From Holophagaceae bacterium (lineage in GTDB: Bacteria > Acidobacteriota > Holophagae > Holophagales > Holophagaceae), in contig JADJVL010000028.1 of the NCBI GenBank assembly GCA_016710635.1, positions 52,931 through 116,930 on the forward strand: 64,000 nucleotides of DNA, given 5' to 3'. This document shows positions 31,539-39,854 of this stretch, in pieces; within the stretch, counting starts at the first letter, position 1, and each line of letters opens with the position of its first letter. The position numbers and the translations under genes were made by a program. The notes under the pieces were generated by a model. The model was not told the origin of the DNA, made no database searches, and worked only from the letters and a program-made list of their open reading frames with translations.

Positions 31539-32849
31539 CTATTTTTCCACGCGGGACAGCGGCATGGTCATGCAGCGCGGTCCTCCCCGGGCCCGGCTCA
31601 GCTCGCCGCTGTCCAGCTGGATGAGGTACTTCTTCCGGTCCAGGAGGTTGATCTTGGGGTCCGCCAGGAGTTCCCGGGCGGCGAGGACGCGGTAGCCGGC
31701 GCTGCTCAGTTCCTCGGCGGTGGCGATGTTGCGGGAGTAGCTGACGATGACCCCCGGCGCCAGGGCGAAGGCGTTCGCACCATCGGTCCACTGTTCCCGC
31801 TGCTGCTTGATGTAGTCCTTCCCGCCGCAGAAGATCGGCTGCAGGTCGATGCCGACCTCCCGGAGGGCGGTGAGCAGGTTCGGCTGGGTGGTGAAGCGCA
31901 GGTCCTCGTGGCGCAGGTCGATCTTCACCACGTTGAGGAGTTCCCGGGAGCCGTCGGTGAAGTAGGGCGGATAGACGAGGCACTCGTGGTGGTTGATGCG
32001 GGTGAAGATGGTGTCGAGGTGCATGGCGCTGCGCTTCTTCGGCATGAGCACCATGAAGAGGTGCTCGAAGGTGCCTTCCCCGCGGCGGAAGTCCTGGCGC
32101 AGGCTTTCGGCGAGGATGTGGATGGCGTCGGTGGTCGTCCGCTCCGAGCACCCCACCGCCAGCACCTTGTCGCTGAGCACCAGGGTGTCGCCGCCCTCCA
32201 GGCTCTGGGGCACCCGGATCTCGCCGCGGATAAGGGGCGTCACCTGGTCAAACCACTTGTCGTTGTCCGTGAGGTGGCGGAAGCGCGGGTGGTGCTTGAA
32301 CACGTAGCTGAGGATGAGGGGCTCGCGCTGCCGCGCCCAGGTCGCCATGGCGTTCACGCAGTAGCCGTCACCGACCACCGAGGCGGGGTCCCGCATGAAG
32401 AGGAGGTTCGGAATGGGGTTCAGCATGTAGTCGAACTCGCGCTGCCAGTGGGTCTGGTGCTGCATGTCCGGCCACGCGATGCCGCCGATGACGCTGCGGG
32501 CGACTTCCACGGGGAACATGGCCCGCAGGCGGTTCGAAGTCTCGTCCGGCAGGTCCACCAGGCGCCGCAGATCCTCCACGAAGGCCAGCTTCACGCCTTC
32601 ATCGAACAGGGCCTCGACGAAGAGGTCCTGGATGTCGAGCACCTCGTCCGCGACCCGGGAAAGCACCTGGCGGAACTGCCGGTGCTCCGAACGCGCGTGG
32701 GAACCGTAGAGGATGTCGTCGAAGAGGAGCTTCTCCATCATGCCTGGCACCATCAGGTCCACTTCGGAGCCGGGACTGTGCACGACCACCTGCTTGAGGC
32801 GGTGGATCTCGGAAAAGACCGAAAGCTGGATGGGCTGGGCGGGTTGCAT
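31539..32849 (-). CDS. arcA: Arginine deiminase
   Basis: A 436-residue guanidino-group-modifying enzyme that hydrolyses L-arginine to citrulline and ammonia. The substrate-binding and catalytic elements are all visible: LFMRDPASVV, QSLEGGDTLVLS, SAMHLDTIFT and the C-terminal nucleophile Cys426 in ARGGPRCMTMPL. I chose the ATG at 32849 (MQPAQPIQLS), which has GGAG 6 bases upstream, over an ATG further up in the AT-rich divergent region. The partner genes arcB (ornithine carbamoyltransferase) and arcC (carbamate kinase) are not nearby, so the ATP-yielding pathway cannot be confirmed here. Confidence 0.93.
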   Translation of the reverse strand: MQPAQPIQLSVFSEIHRLKQVVVHSPGSEVDLMVPGMMEKLLFDDILYGSHARSEHRQFRQVLSRVADEVLDIQDLFVEALFDEGVKLAFVEDLRRLVDLPDETSNRLRAMFPVEVARSVIGGIAWPDMQHQTHWQREFDYMLNPIPNLLFMRDPASVVGDGYCVNAMATWARQREPLILSYVFKHHPRFRHLTDNDKWFDQVTPLIRGEIRVPQSLEGGDTLVLSDKVLAVGCSERTTTDAIHILAESLRQDFRRGEGTFEHLFMVLMPKKRSAMHLDTIFTRINHHECLVYPPYFTDGSRELLNVVKIDLRHEDLRFTTQPNLLTALREVGIDLQPIFCGGKDYIKQQREQWTDGANAFALAPGVIVSYSRNIATAEELSSAGYRVLAARELLADPKINLLDRKKYLIQLDSGELSRARGGPRCMTMPLSRVEK

Positions 32850-32886
32850 GACGCTCCGGACGGAATCTACGAGCCTATCCTGCTTG

Positions 32887-32896
32887 TGCATATGCA
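32887..32896. promoter_or_regulatory. AT-rich divergent promoter region with a TGCATATGCA palindrome
   Basis: A perfect 10-bp palindrome (32887-32896) in an unusually AT-rich stretch (about 32880-32960) between arcA and the peroxiredoxin gene. It is likely promoter or operator DNA. Confidence 0.35.
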
Positions 32897-32956
32897 TCAA
32901 TATATCGCATATCATTCACCACACGGAATCTTTACCGCGTTAGTCACCCTTATTCC

Positions 32957-32985
32957 TTGATGGCTCGCAAACCCAGGCGTAGTCT
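32957..32985 (+). promoter_or_regulatory. Candidate sigma-70 promoter of the peroxiredoxin gene
   Basis: TTGATG (32957-32962), a 17-base spacer and TAGTCT (32980-32985), 50 bases before the start codon. Confidence 0.45.
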
Positions 32986-33034
32986 GGAGATTCCGACTTC
33001 AACGGGGTTCTGCCCCCTTCTTCTGGAGCCACCC

Positions 33035-33616
33035 ATGGCCGCATTCGTCACCCAGCCCGCCCCCGACTTCAAGGCCGCCGCCCTCGTGAACGGCGAGTTC
33101 AAGGACGTCTCCCTGTCCGACTACAAGGGCAAGAAGGTCGTCCTCTTCTTCTACCCCCTCGACTTCACCTTCGTCTGCCCCACCGAGATCCTGGCCTTCA
33201 GCGACGCCATCAAGGAGTTCGAGGCGCGCAACACCCAGGTCATCGGCGTGAGCGTGGACAGCAAGTTCAGCCACTTCGCCTGGACCCAGATGGACCGCAA
33301 GGAAGGCGGCATCAAGGGCATCACCTTCCCGCTGGTGGCCGACCTCAACAAGACCATCGCCCAGGACTACGGCGTGCTGCTGTCCATCGGCATCGCCCTG
33401 CGCGGCCTCTTCATCATCAACAAGGACGGCATCCTGAAGCACATCACCATCAACCACAACGACCTGGGCCGCAATGTTGACGAGGTCCTGCGCCTCCTCG
33501 ACGCCGTGGACTTCAGCGAGGAGCACGGCGAAGTCTGCCCCGCCAACTGGAAGAAGGGCGAGAAGGCCATGAAGGCGACCTCCGCCGGCCTCAAGGAGTG
33601 GGCGGCCAGCAAGTAG
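33035..33616 (+). CDS. Typical 2-Cys peroxiredoxin (AhpC/Prx type)
   Basis: A 193-residue thiol peroxidase that reduces H2O2 and organic peroxides in the cytosol. Peroxidatic Cys48 is in YPLDFTFVCPTEI and resolving Cys168 in HGEVCPANWKKGEKAM. The start at 33035 (MAAFVTQPAPDF) has GGAG 7 bases upstream; an earlier ATG at 32957 overlaps the promoter. The last 15 codons, stop and terminator are duplicated 232 bases downstream. Confidence 0.96.
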   Translation: MAAFVTQPAPDFKAAALVNGEFKDVSLSDYKGKKVVLFFYPLDFTFVCPTEILAFSDAIKEFEARNTQVIGVSVDSKFSHFAWTQMDRKEGGIKGITFPLVADLNKTIAQDYGVLLSIGIALRGLFIINKDGILKHITINHNDLGRNVDEVLRLLDAVDFSEEHGEVCPANWKKGEKAMKATSAGLKEWAASK

Positions 33617-33672
33617 GGTTCACTATCCTTCATTCACCACGAGCGGGCGCCGAACGGCGCCTGCGGTGTTTC
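33572..33672. repeat. Direct repeat, copy A (end of the peroxiredoxin gene plus terminator)
   Basis: These 101 bases recur at 33804-33904 with two differences by eye (one silent C/G in a leucine codon and one T/C in the terminator stem). They include the last 14 codons, the TAG stop and the hairpin. Confidence 0.95.
33645..33672 (+). terminator. Terminator of the peroxiredoxin gene (copy A)
   Basis: GCGGGCGCC-GAAC-GGCGCCTGC hairpin (with one G-T pair) followed by GGTGTTTC. Confidence 0.65.
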
Positions 33673-33803
33673 AGGAGGAAGGAGGCTTGCCGGAATGGCC
33701 GGGAGGCCATGACCATCCGACCGCAGCGAAGCGCAGGGAGGATAGGGCCGCATCGGAGCAGCCGATGGCGGGGGCGAAGCCCCGAGCCCCGGAGGGGCGA
33801 GCC
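33673..33803. repeat. REP-like interspersed element between the duplicated gene ends
   Basis: A 131-base non-coding stretch with several imperfect palindromes, for example GGGGGCGAAGCCCC near 33770 and GAGCCCCGGAGGGGC near 33785. It carries no credible protein, although one frame runs through it into copy B. Confidence 0.65.
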
Positions 33804-33904
33804 AAGGCGACCTCCGCCGGCCTGAAGGAGTGGGCGGCCAGCAAGTAGGGTTCACTATCCTTCATTCACCACGAGCGGGCGCCGAACGGCGCCCGCGGTG
33901 TTTC
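33804..33904. repeat. Direct repeat, copy B (duplicate peroxiredoxin 3' end plus terminator)
   Basis: A 99/101 match to 33572-33672. Here the terminator stem is perfect (GCGGGCGCC with GGCGCCCGC), which suggests copy B is the ancestral gene end and copy A the newer one. Confidence 0.9.
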
Positions 33905-34096
33905 TGGCGACCGCCTCCGGGGCCAGGCTCCAACCGCATCCACGCCTCATATTCGCGGATGTGATCTGGGACAACGGAGATCCGGCGGTGGGCCGGATTC
34001 GTCCGCTCTAAGCTGGGCCCATTGAATGTGGTCCCGAGGTCGCGGCTCCTGGTTCGGGCCCTGGCGTATCGGTCGACCTTTTTCAGGGAGGAACCC

Positions 34097-35470
34097 ATGT
34101 CCAAACCCCGCCGCGTCCTCATCCTGGGGGCCGCAGGCCGCGACTTCCACAACTTCAATACGGTGTACCGCGACAACCCCGCCTTCAAGGTGGTCGCCTT
34201 CACCGCCACCCAGATCCCCGACATCGCCGGCCGCCGCTATCCCCTGGCCCTGGCGGGAGGGCTCTATCCGAACGGCATCCCCATCTTCGACGAAGCCGAC
34301 CTGGATGAGGTGATCCGCCGGGAGAAGCCGGACGTCGCAGTGTTCTCGTATTCCGATGTCACCTACGAGCACATCGGCCACCTCGCCAGCCGCTGCATCG
34401 CCCTCGGGGTGGACTTCGAGCTGCTGGGGGCCGACAAGACCATGCTCCGCAGCTCGAAGCCCGTCATCGCCATCACCGCCGTCCGCACGGGCGCGGGGAA
34501 GAGCCAGACCACCCGCTACATCAGCAGCATCCTGAAAAAGCTCGGCGTGAAGGTCGTGGCGATCCGCCATCCCATGCCCTACGGCGACCTCGCCAAGCAG
34601 GCCTGCCAGCGCTTCGCGGCCTATTCCGACCTGGACCTCCACGAATGCACCATCGAGGAGCGCGAGGAGTACGAGCCCCACATCGACAACGGCTTCGTCA
34701 TCTATTCCGGCGTGGACTACGAGCGCATCATCCGCTCCGCCGAGGCCGAGGCCGACGTGATCCTCTGGGACGGCGGCAACAACGATCTGCCCTTCTACGC
34801 CAGCGACCTGCACATCTGCATCGCCGATCCCCACCGGGCCGGCCACGAGCTGCTCTACCACCCCGGCGAAGCCAACTTCCGGCGGGCGGACCTCATCGTC
34901 ATCAACAAGTGCGACACGGCGAAGGAGGCGGACATCGCGCTCATCGAAGCGAACGCAGCGAAGCTCAATCCCAAGGCCACGGTGCTCCGCGCCAACAGCC
35001 CCGTGACCTGCGAACGGCCCGAGCTGGTGAAGGGACGGAAGGTCCTGGTCATCGAGGACGGCCCGACCCTCACCCACGGCTCCATGACCTTCGGCGCCGG
35101 CGTCGTGGCGGCAAAGGCCGCCGGTGCCGCGGAGATCGTGGACCCCTCGCCCTACGCCGTGGCGTCCATCGCCGCCACCTACCGGAAGTACCCCAACGCC
35201 AAGGGCATCCTGCCGGCCATGGGCTACGGCGACGCCCAGATCCGTGACCTGGAGGCCACCATTGCGGCGACCCCCTGCGACGTGGTGTTGAGCGCGACAC
35301 CCATCGACATCACAAGGGTGCTGAAGGTGGACAAGCCCATGGTGCGGGCCTCCTACGAACTGACCGAGACGGTTCCCGGCCAGCTGGAGGCAGCGGTCCG
35401 CGAAGCCCTCGCGTCCCGCCCCGGCCCGCGGGTGCCGGAGCCCACGGCGCTGGCGGGCGCCCGGGCCTAG
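34097..35470 (+). CDS. Cyclic 2,3-diphosphoglycerate synthetase-like P-loop GTPase
   Basis: A 457-residue cytosolic protein. It begins with a Rossmann-like domain (RRVLILGAAGRDFHNFN) and has a P-loop in ITAVRTGAGKSQTTRYIS (about residues 132-150) and a GTPase-like VINKCDTAKEAD (about residue 270, NKxD pattern). The overall layout matches archaeal cyclic 2,3-diphosphoglycerate synthetase (COG2403). Bacterial members are uncharacterised and may act on another acyl or carboxyl phosphate. The start at 34097 (MSKPRRVLI) follows GGGAGGAA; an earlier frame opening at 34022 is unlikely. The function here is inferred from family only. Confidence 0.8.
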   Translation: MSKPRRVLILGAAGRDFHNFNTVYRDNPAFKVVAFTATQIPDIAGRRYPLALAGGLYPNGIPIFDEADLDEVIRREKPDVAVFSYSDVTYEHIGHLASRCIALGVDFELLGADKTMLRSSKPVIAITAVRTGAGKSQTTRYISSILKKLGVKVVAIRHPMPYGDLAKQACQRFAAYSDLDLHECTIEEREEYEPHIDNGFVIYSGVDYERIIRSAEAEADVILWDGGNNDLPFYASDLHICIADPHRAGHELLYHPGEANFRRADLIVINKCDTAKEADIALIEANAAKLNPKATVLRANSPVTCERPELVKGRKVLVIEDGPTLTHGSMTFGAGVVAAKAAGAAEIVDPSPYAVASIAATYRKYPNAKGILPAMGYGDAQIRDLEATIAATPCDVVLSATPIDITRVLKVDKPMVRASYELTETVPGQLEAAVREALASRPGPRVPEPTALAGARA

Positions 35471-35522
35471 TCCCGAAAGCCGCCAGGCCCGCCCTCGGCG
35501 GGCCTGGCGGGCCCTGGGCCCC

Positions 35523-37142
35523 TCAGGGGTTCACGTGGATGACCCCGGTCATGCCGAGCCCGCAGTGGGGCGAGCAGAAGAAGGGCACGTCCCCGGGCAC
35601 GGTCGGCGTGAAGACGAGTTCGAACCCCGAGCTCCGGATGCCGCTGTCCAGCACGCCGCTGGGGGAGCACGGATTGCCGATCACCATGCTGTGTCCGCTG
35701 GCGGCCCAGTGGAAGGTCACCGGGGTCCCCACGGTGACGGTGACCTCGTCGGGGGCGAAGACGAAACCCCCGCTCCCGACCACGATGGTGGCCCCGCTGG
35801 GCAAAGCCTGGGCGGTGGCCGCCAGGGTGTGGGCGGCGTTCATGGTGACCGTGCCGGCGGCGGCCACGGGGGCTCCGTCCACGGTGACGGCGAGGTTCGT
35901 GAATCCGGCCAGGACGGTGTAGCTGAAGGGCACCACCGTGCCCTGGGCGAAGCTGCCGCCGGCAGCGGGCGTCCCCGCCACGCCGTTGCCCCGGTTCACC
36001 GTGAGGAGGAAGGTGACCGGCGGGACCGCGCTGAAGGTGGCGGTGAGGGCGAAATCCTGGGTCACGCCCGCAAGGGTGAGGGGATTGGCGGTGCTGGTGG
36101 CGAAACCGGCCCCGGTCCAGTTCACGAAATTGAAGCCGCCATCGGGCACCGCCGTGACGGGGCTCGTGCTCCCACCGTTGGCCACGGTCTGGACAGTGCT
36201 GCCGGTCAGGGTCCCGCCGGCCCCGGCGGTGAAGGTGACTGTCCGCTGGATCGGCGCTGCGGTCACCGCCAGGGTATGGGCGCCATTCATGACGAGGATG
36301 CCGGCGGCGGCAACCGGGGTCCCGTCCAGCAGGACCTGCAGGTTCGTGAAGCCCGGCTGTGCGGTGTAGGCGTAGTTGACCGCGGTGCCCAGGGCGTGGA
36401 CCGCCGTGGCCGCGGGGGTGCCGGTGGCGCCCGTTCCCACGGTCACGGTCAAGGTGAAGGTGGGCACATTCACCAGGAGGGTCACCGCGGAACTCGTGGC
36501 GGAGCCCACCGCGTTCGTGGCGACGCAGCGGACCTGCAGGTTGTTCATGGCGGGGCTGGTGGGTCCGGTCTGGAAGGTCGAAGCCGTGGCGCCCGGCTGG
36601 TCCGTCCACAGCAGGCTGTCCGTGCTGGACTGCCACTGGTAGGTCGCCGGCGGATTGGCTTCCGCGAGGGCGCTGAAGGTGGCGGGGGCCGGCGAACTGA
36701 TGGCCTGGGTCGTCGGCTGCGTCGTGAAGGCGGGCGCCCACTGCACCGTCAGGGCCGCGGCGTTGGAAGTGGCGGTCCCCGCCACATTGCTCGCCTTGGC
36801 GCGGAACTGGGCGGTGTGGTCGGCCTTGGCCGGCTGGAAGGTGAAGGCGGCGCCGGTGGCGCCGCTGATGCCGGTCCAGGCGCTCCCATCGCCGCTGCGC
36901 TCCCACTGGAACGAGGGGGCCGGGTTGCCGCTCGCGGAGACGGTGAAGGCGGCGGCTTGGCCCAGGGTGACCGTGCTCGCGGCGGGCTGGCCGGTTATGG
37001 CGGGGGCCGTGTTGGTGCCGCCTCCGCCAGGGGCGGGGTTGCCGCCGCCTCCGCCGCCACCGCCGCAGGCCAGCAGCAGGGCGAGGGTCAGCACGAGGAT
37101 GGCGGAGACGGGGGTGGACCGCAGGATCGCAGGGATGGGCAT
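35523..37142 (-). CDS. Cupredoxin-tailed surface lipoprotein with Ig-like and Big-type repeats
   Basis: A 539-residue lipoprotein: lipobox LALLLAC with Cys26, then a glycine-rich spacer (GGGGGGGGNPAPGGGG). Two Ig-like domains (about 45-225; each ends NVAGTATSNAAALTV-like) are followed by two or three Big_9/InlB-like repeats with GTPVAAAGILVMNGAHTLAV and GAPVAAAGTVTMNAAHTLA. The last about 100 residues form a plastocyanin-like domain with copper ligands His in WAASGHSMVIG and Cys, His, Met in FFCSPHCGLGMTG (C-x2-H-x4-M). It is exported and membrane-anchored. An electron-transfer role is plausible from the copper site but not shown. The start lacks an obvious ribosome-binding site. Confidence 0.85.
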   Translation of the reverse strand: MPIPAILRSTPVSAILVLTLALLLACGGGGGGGGNPAPGGGGTNTAPAITGQPAASTVTLGQAAAFTVSASGNPAPSFQWERSGDGSAWTGISGATGAAFTFQPAKADHTAQFRAKASNVAGTATSNAAALTVQWAPAFTTQPTTQAISSPAPATFSALAEANPPATYQWQSSTDSLLWTDQPGATASTFQTGPTSPAMNNLQVRCVATNAVGSATSSAVTLLVNVPTFTLTVTVGTGATGTPAATAVHALGTAVNYAYTAQPGFTNLQVLLDGTPVAAAGILVMNGAHTLAVTAAPIQRTVTFTAGAGGTLTGSTVQTVANGGSTSPVTAVPDGGFNFVNWTGAGFATSTANPLTLAGVTQDFALTATFSAVPPVTFLLTVNRGNGVAGTPAAGGSFAQGTVVPFSYTVLAGFTNLAVTVDGAPVAAAGTVTMNAAHTLAATAQALPSGATIVVGSGGFVFAPDEVTVTVGTPVTFHWAASGHSMVIGNPCSPSGVLDSGIRSSGFELVFTPTVPGDVPFFCSPHCGLGMTGVIHVNP

Positions 37143-37248
37143 GGCGCACGCTCGGAAGGCATCCAGAGGATGGAAACCCCAAGATCGAGGATCGGGACGA
37201 GGGCGGGAAGATCCGGTCGGAGGATGTGGACCCCTCCGGCGTCCGGTC

Positions 37249-37818
37249 TCATCCCCTCAGCACGATCTGGCCCAGATCCTCCTGCAGCGCCCGCCGGGTC
37301 GCGTCGCTGAAGTCCGCCTCCTCCCGCAGGGCCGGCAGTTCCGACCGGAGCCCCGCCGGGGTCCGGTTCCCCACGGCGAACTTCAGGAACTGCACGGAGG
37401 AGAGCTTCTCCTCGTTCATCTGTTCGGGATCGAAGGCCGCCTGCGCGCGGGTGCCGTCGGTGAAGGTCATCCACAGGTGGCCCGGCAGGTCCCGCCAAGC
37501 CCGCAGCAGCCCGGCGCGGTCCGCCTCGTCGGGGATCTCGATGAGCAGGGTGGCGCCGAGTTCGCCGGGCCCGCCCAGGACGGCGTTGTAGGTCTCCAGT
37601 TCGTGCTGGATGTCCCGCTCCCGAACCAGCTGCTCGGCGCGGATCATCTCCTGGATCTGATAGCGGATGGTCTCGGCATTCTCGAAGAGGAAGGTCAGGT
37701 GCTCCCCGAGGTGCACCCGGCGGGGCGCCTTCGCCGCCATGGCGGCGGCGCGGACGGAATCCCTGCGCTCGCCGTAGGTGACGAAGTCCATCAGGTCGGC
37801 GCGCTCGACTTTCTTCAT
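37249..37818 (-). CDS. DUF3501 family protein
   Basis: A 189-residue soluble protein starting MKKVERADLMDFVTYGERRD, matching the DUF3501 family. Conserved features include the HLGEHLTFLFENAETIRYQI block and LLIEIPDEADR later. The start at 37818 overlaps the stop of the upstream Fe-S protein gene (ATGA). DUF3501 genes are commonly found in a three-gene set with a CCG-domain Fe-S protein and a rubrerythrin, exactly as here. The molecular function is unknown. Confidence 0.85.
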   Translation of the reverse strand: MKKVERADLMDFVTYGERRDSVRAAAMAAKAPRRVHLGEHLTFLFENAETIRYQIQEMIRAEQLVRERDIQHELETYNAVLGGPGELGATLLIEIPDEADRAGLLRAWRDLPGHLWMTFTDGTRAQAAFDPEQMNEEKLSSVQFLKFAVGNRTPAGLRSELPALREEADFSDATRRALQEDLGQIVLRG

Positions 37819-39209
37819 GCGGGGTCCTTCGGCACGGGGTTCGGGAAGCCGTCCTTCCGGTAGGCCCGGGCCAGGACGGTCATGGGGTGGAGGGCCTTCC
37901 GGCCCGCGTGCTGCTCGAACTGGAGGCCCGCCAGGGGACATTCCGTCACCCAGACTTCGGCGCCCGGCGCTCCCTGCATGCCCGCGAAGGCTTTCTGGCC
38001 GATGCGCCTGGAGTCCTCGAAGCTTTCGGTCTTCATGGCGTAGGTGCCGTCGTGGCCGCAGCACTCCATCACGGAGGCGACCGTGACGCCGGGAATCTTC
38101 CGGATCAGGTCGCGGCCCTTGAAGCCCACGGCCTGGGCCCGCAGGTGGCAGGGCGCGTGGTAGGCGATGGGGCCGGGACTCGATTCGAAATTCCAGTCCG
38201 CCCGCGCCTCGTTACGGATGGACCAGAGGAACTCGCCGGGATCCCGCACGGCTTCGGCGAGCTTTTTCGCCCGCGCCCGGTCCTCCCCCTCCAGCAGCTC
38301 CGGGTATTCCCGGCGCAGCATCATGGCGCAGGTGGGATTGATGGCGATGACCTTCGACCCCGCCTCCACGTGGGGCATAAGGGCGTCCAGGTTGGCGTGG
38401 GCCTGCCGGCGCAGGGATTCCAGATCGCCGTGCTCCCAGGCGGGCATGCCGCAGCACTGGAGGCCCCGCACGCAGCCCGCGGCGCAGCCGTTCTTCTCCA
38501 GCACTTCCAGGGTGTCCTTCCCGATCTGGGGCTCGTTGTGCTGCACGAAGCAGGTCTGGAAGAGGACGGCCTCCCGGCCGGGCGTCTCGGCGACCTTCCC
38601 GCTCTTCTCCGCCCAGCTTTCGAAGGTGGCCGATGCGAAGTCCGGCAGGTGGGCTTCCGGATGGACCCCCAGCACCTTGTCCATGAACCAGCGGTGCACC
38701 GCGAAGCGGTTCATGGCGTTGGCCATGCCAAAGCTGGCCCGGGCCAGCTTCGCCGCCAGGTCCGGATTGCCCAGCACCTTGTCCCGCAGGCGGCCGCCCT
38801 TCTTCTTCCAGCGGACGGCCTGGTAGCGGTGGACCAGCTTCGGGAAGTCCAGCTTGAACTCGTGGCCCTCGCGCGGGGTGTAGGGGCACTGCACTTCGCA
38901 GAGCTTGCACTGGAAGCAGGCATCCATGATCCCGTCGCGCTCCGGCTCCGAGAGGGCCCGGACATCGCCCTGGTGCTTGTCGTCCAGGAGTTTGAAAAGG
39001 TCCGGGAAGCTGTCGCAGTACTTGAAGCACATGCGGCAGCCGTGGCAGATCTCGAAGGCCCGCTCGGTCTCCTCCTTGAGCAGGGCCTCGTCCCAGTAGG
39101 CGGGCTCCGACGGGTCGTAGACCGTGGACGGACCTGCCAGATAGCTGATGCGGTGCCCCGGCGTGGTATCCGGGCGGTCGTGGTCGCCCACTTCGTAGTG
39201 CTCGGCCAT
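37815..39209 (-). CDS. Fe-S oxidoreductase with two 4Fe-4S clusters and CCG domains (heterodisulfide reductase-related)
   Basis: A 464-residue GlpC/HdrD-like protein. The N-terminal ferredoxin part has CHGCRMCFKYCDSFP and CFQCKLCEVQCPYTP (about residues 55-110). The C-terminal half carries two CCG (cysteine-rich) domains, with QCCGMPAWEHGD and VMECCGHDGTYAMK plus the AYHAPCHLRAQ element. It probably passes electrons to the neighbouring rubrerythrin. It starts behind GGAGGAGGG and is coupled to DUF3501 by an ATGA overlap. The 71-base gap upstream holds a strong hairpin. Confidence 0.9.
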   Translation of the reverse strand: MAEHYEVGDHDRPDTTPGHRISYLAGPSTVYDPSEPAYWDEALLKEETERAFEICHGCRMCFKYCDSFPDLFKLLDDKHQGDVRALSEPERDGIMDACFQCKLCEVQCPYTPREGHEFKLDFPKLVHRYQAVRWKKKGGRLRDKVLGNPDLAAKLARASFGMANAMNRFAVHRWFMDKVLGVHPEAHLPDFASATFESWAEKSGKVAETPGREAVLFQTCFVQHNEPQIGKDTLEVLEKNGCAAGCVRGLQCCGMPAWEHGDLESLRRQAHANLDALMPHVEAGSKVIAINPTCAMMLRREYPELLEGEDRARAKKLAEAVRDPGEFLWSIRNEARADWNFESSPGPIAYHAPCHLRAQAVGFKGRDLIRKIPGVTVASVMECCGHDGTYAMKTESFEDSRRIGQKAFAGMQGAPGAEVWVTECPLAGLQFEQHAGRKALHPMTVLARAYRKDGFPNPVPKDPA

Positions 39210-39229
39210 GGACCCTCCTCCGGGCGGTC

Positions 39230-39265
39230 GCGGCGGAACGCAAAGCGAGCTTCGCGTTCCGCCGC
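39230..39265. other. Long intercistronic hairpin between rubrerythrin and the Fe-S protein
   Basis: GCGGCGGAACGC (39230-39241) pairs with GCGTTCCGCCGC (39254-39265), and the loop itself contains AAGC-GA-GCTT, giving about 16 paired positions with one mismatch. There is no T-tract, so it is more likely a processing, stability or attenuation element than a terminator. Confidence 0.55.
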
Positions 39266-39280
39266 ACCGCGGGGTTTCGG

Positions 39281-39700
39281 CTAGCTGATGCTGTCGAGCA
39301 TCTTCTGGAAGCGGCCCGCGTGGCTCTTCTCGGCCTTGGCGAGGGTCTCGAACCAGTCGGCGATCTCGCCGAAGCCCTCCTCCCGGGCGGTCTTGGCCAT
39401 GCCGGGATACATGTCCGTGTACTCGTGGGTCTCCCCGGCGATGGAGGCCTTCAGGTTCAGGGCCGTGTCGCCGATGGGCAGGCCCGTGGCGGGGTCGCCG
39501 ACGGCCTTCAGGTAGTCCAGGTGACCGTGGGCGTGGCCCGTCTCGCCGTCGGCGGTCTCCTTGAAGTTGCCGGCCACTTCGGGGTAGCCCTCGATGTCGG
39601 CGACCTTGGCGAAGTAGAGGTAGCGGCGGTTCGCCTGGCTTTCGCCGGCGAAGGCGTCCTTCAGGTTCTGGTGGGTCTTGCTGCCGTTGAGGTTGCCCAT
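39281..39700 (-). CDS. Rubrerythrin family protein lacking the rubredoxin domain
   Basis: A 139-residue diiron ferritin-like protein. The glutamate/histidine ligands are in LKDAFAGESQANRRYLYFA, ETADGETGHAHGHL, SIAGETHEYTDMYPGM and LAKAEKSHAGRFQKML. It lacks the C-terminal rubredoxin (CxxC) domain of classical rubrerythrin and so needs an external electron donor, probably the Fe-S protein downstream. It reduces peroxide in anaerobes. The start follows GGAGG. An oxidative-stress role for the cluster is inferred. Confidence 0.92.
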   Translation of the reverse strand: MGNLNGSKTHQNLKDAFAGESQANRRYLYFAKVADIEGYPEVAGNFKETADGETGHAHGHLDYLKAVGDPATGLPIGDTALNLKASIAGETHEYTDMYPGMAKTAREEGFGEIADWFETLAKAEKSHAGRFQKMLDSIS

Positions 39701-39854
39701 GCGTGCCTCCGTGGATGTCGAGGGGGGATTCCCAGAGGCATCTTAGGCACCTTGGATGCCAGATCCAGAGCCCTTAATTCTCAACGAATCCGAGGCCCCT
39801 GAAACCCAGCGTTCACGAGGCCCCGCGAAAAGGCTCACGGCATCCCGCGACCCT

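Noticed and set aside
33666..33848. 60-residue frame across the repeat into the duplicated peroxiredoxin end
   Set aside because: No start signal; the sequence is a read through the repeat ending in the copied C-terminus.
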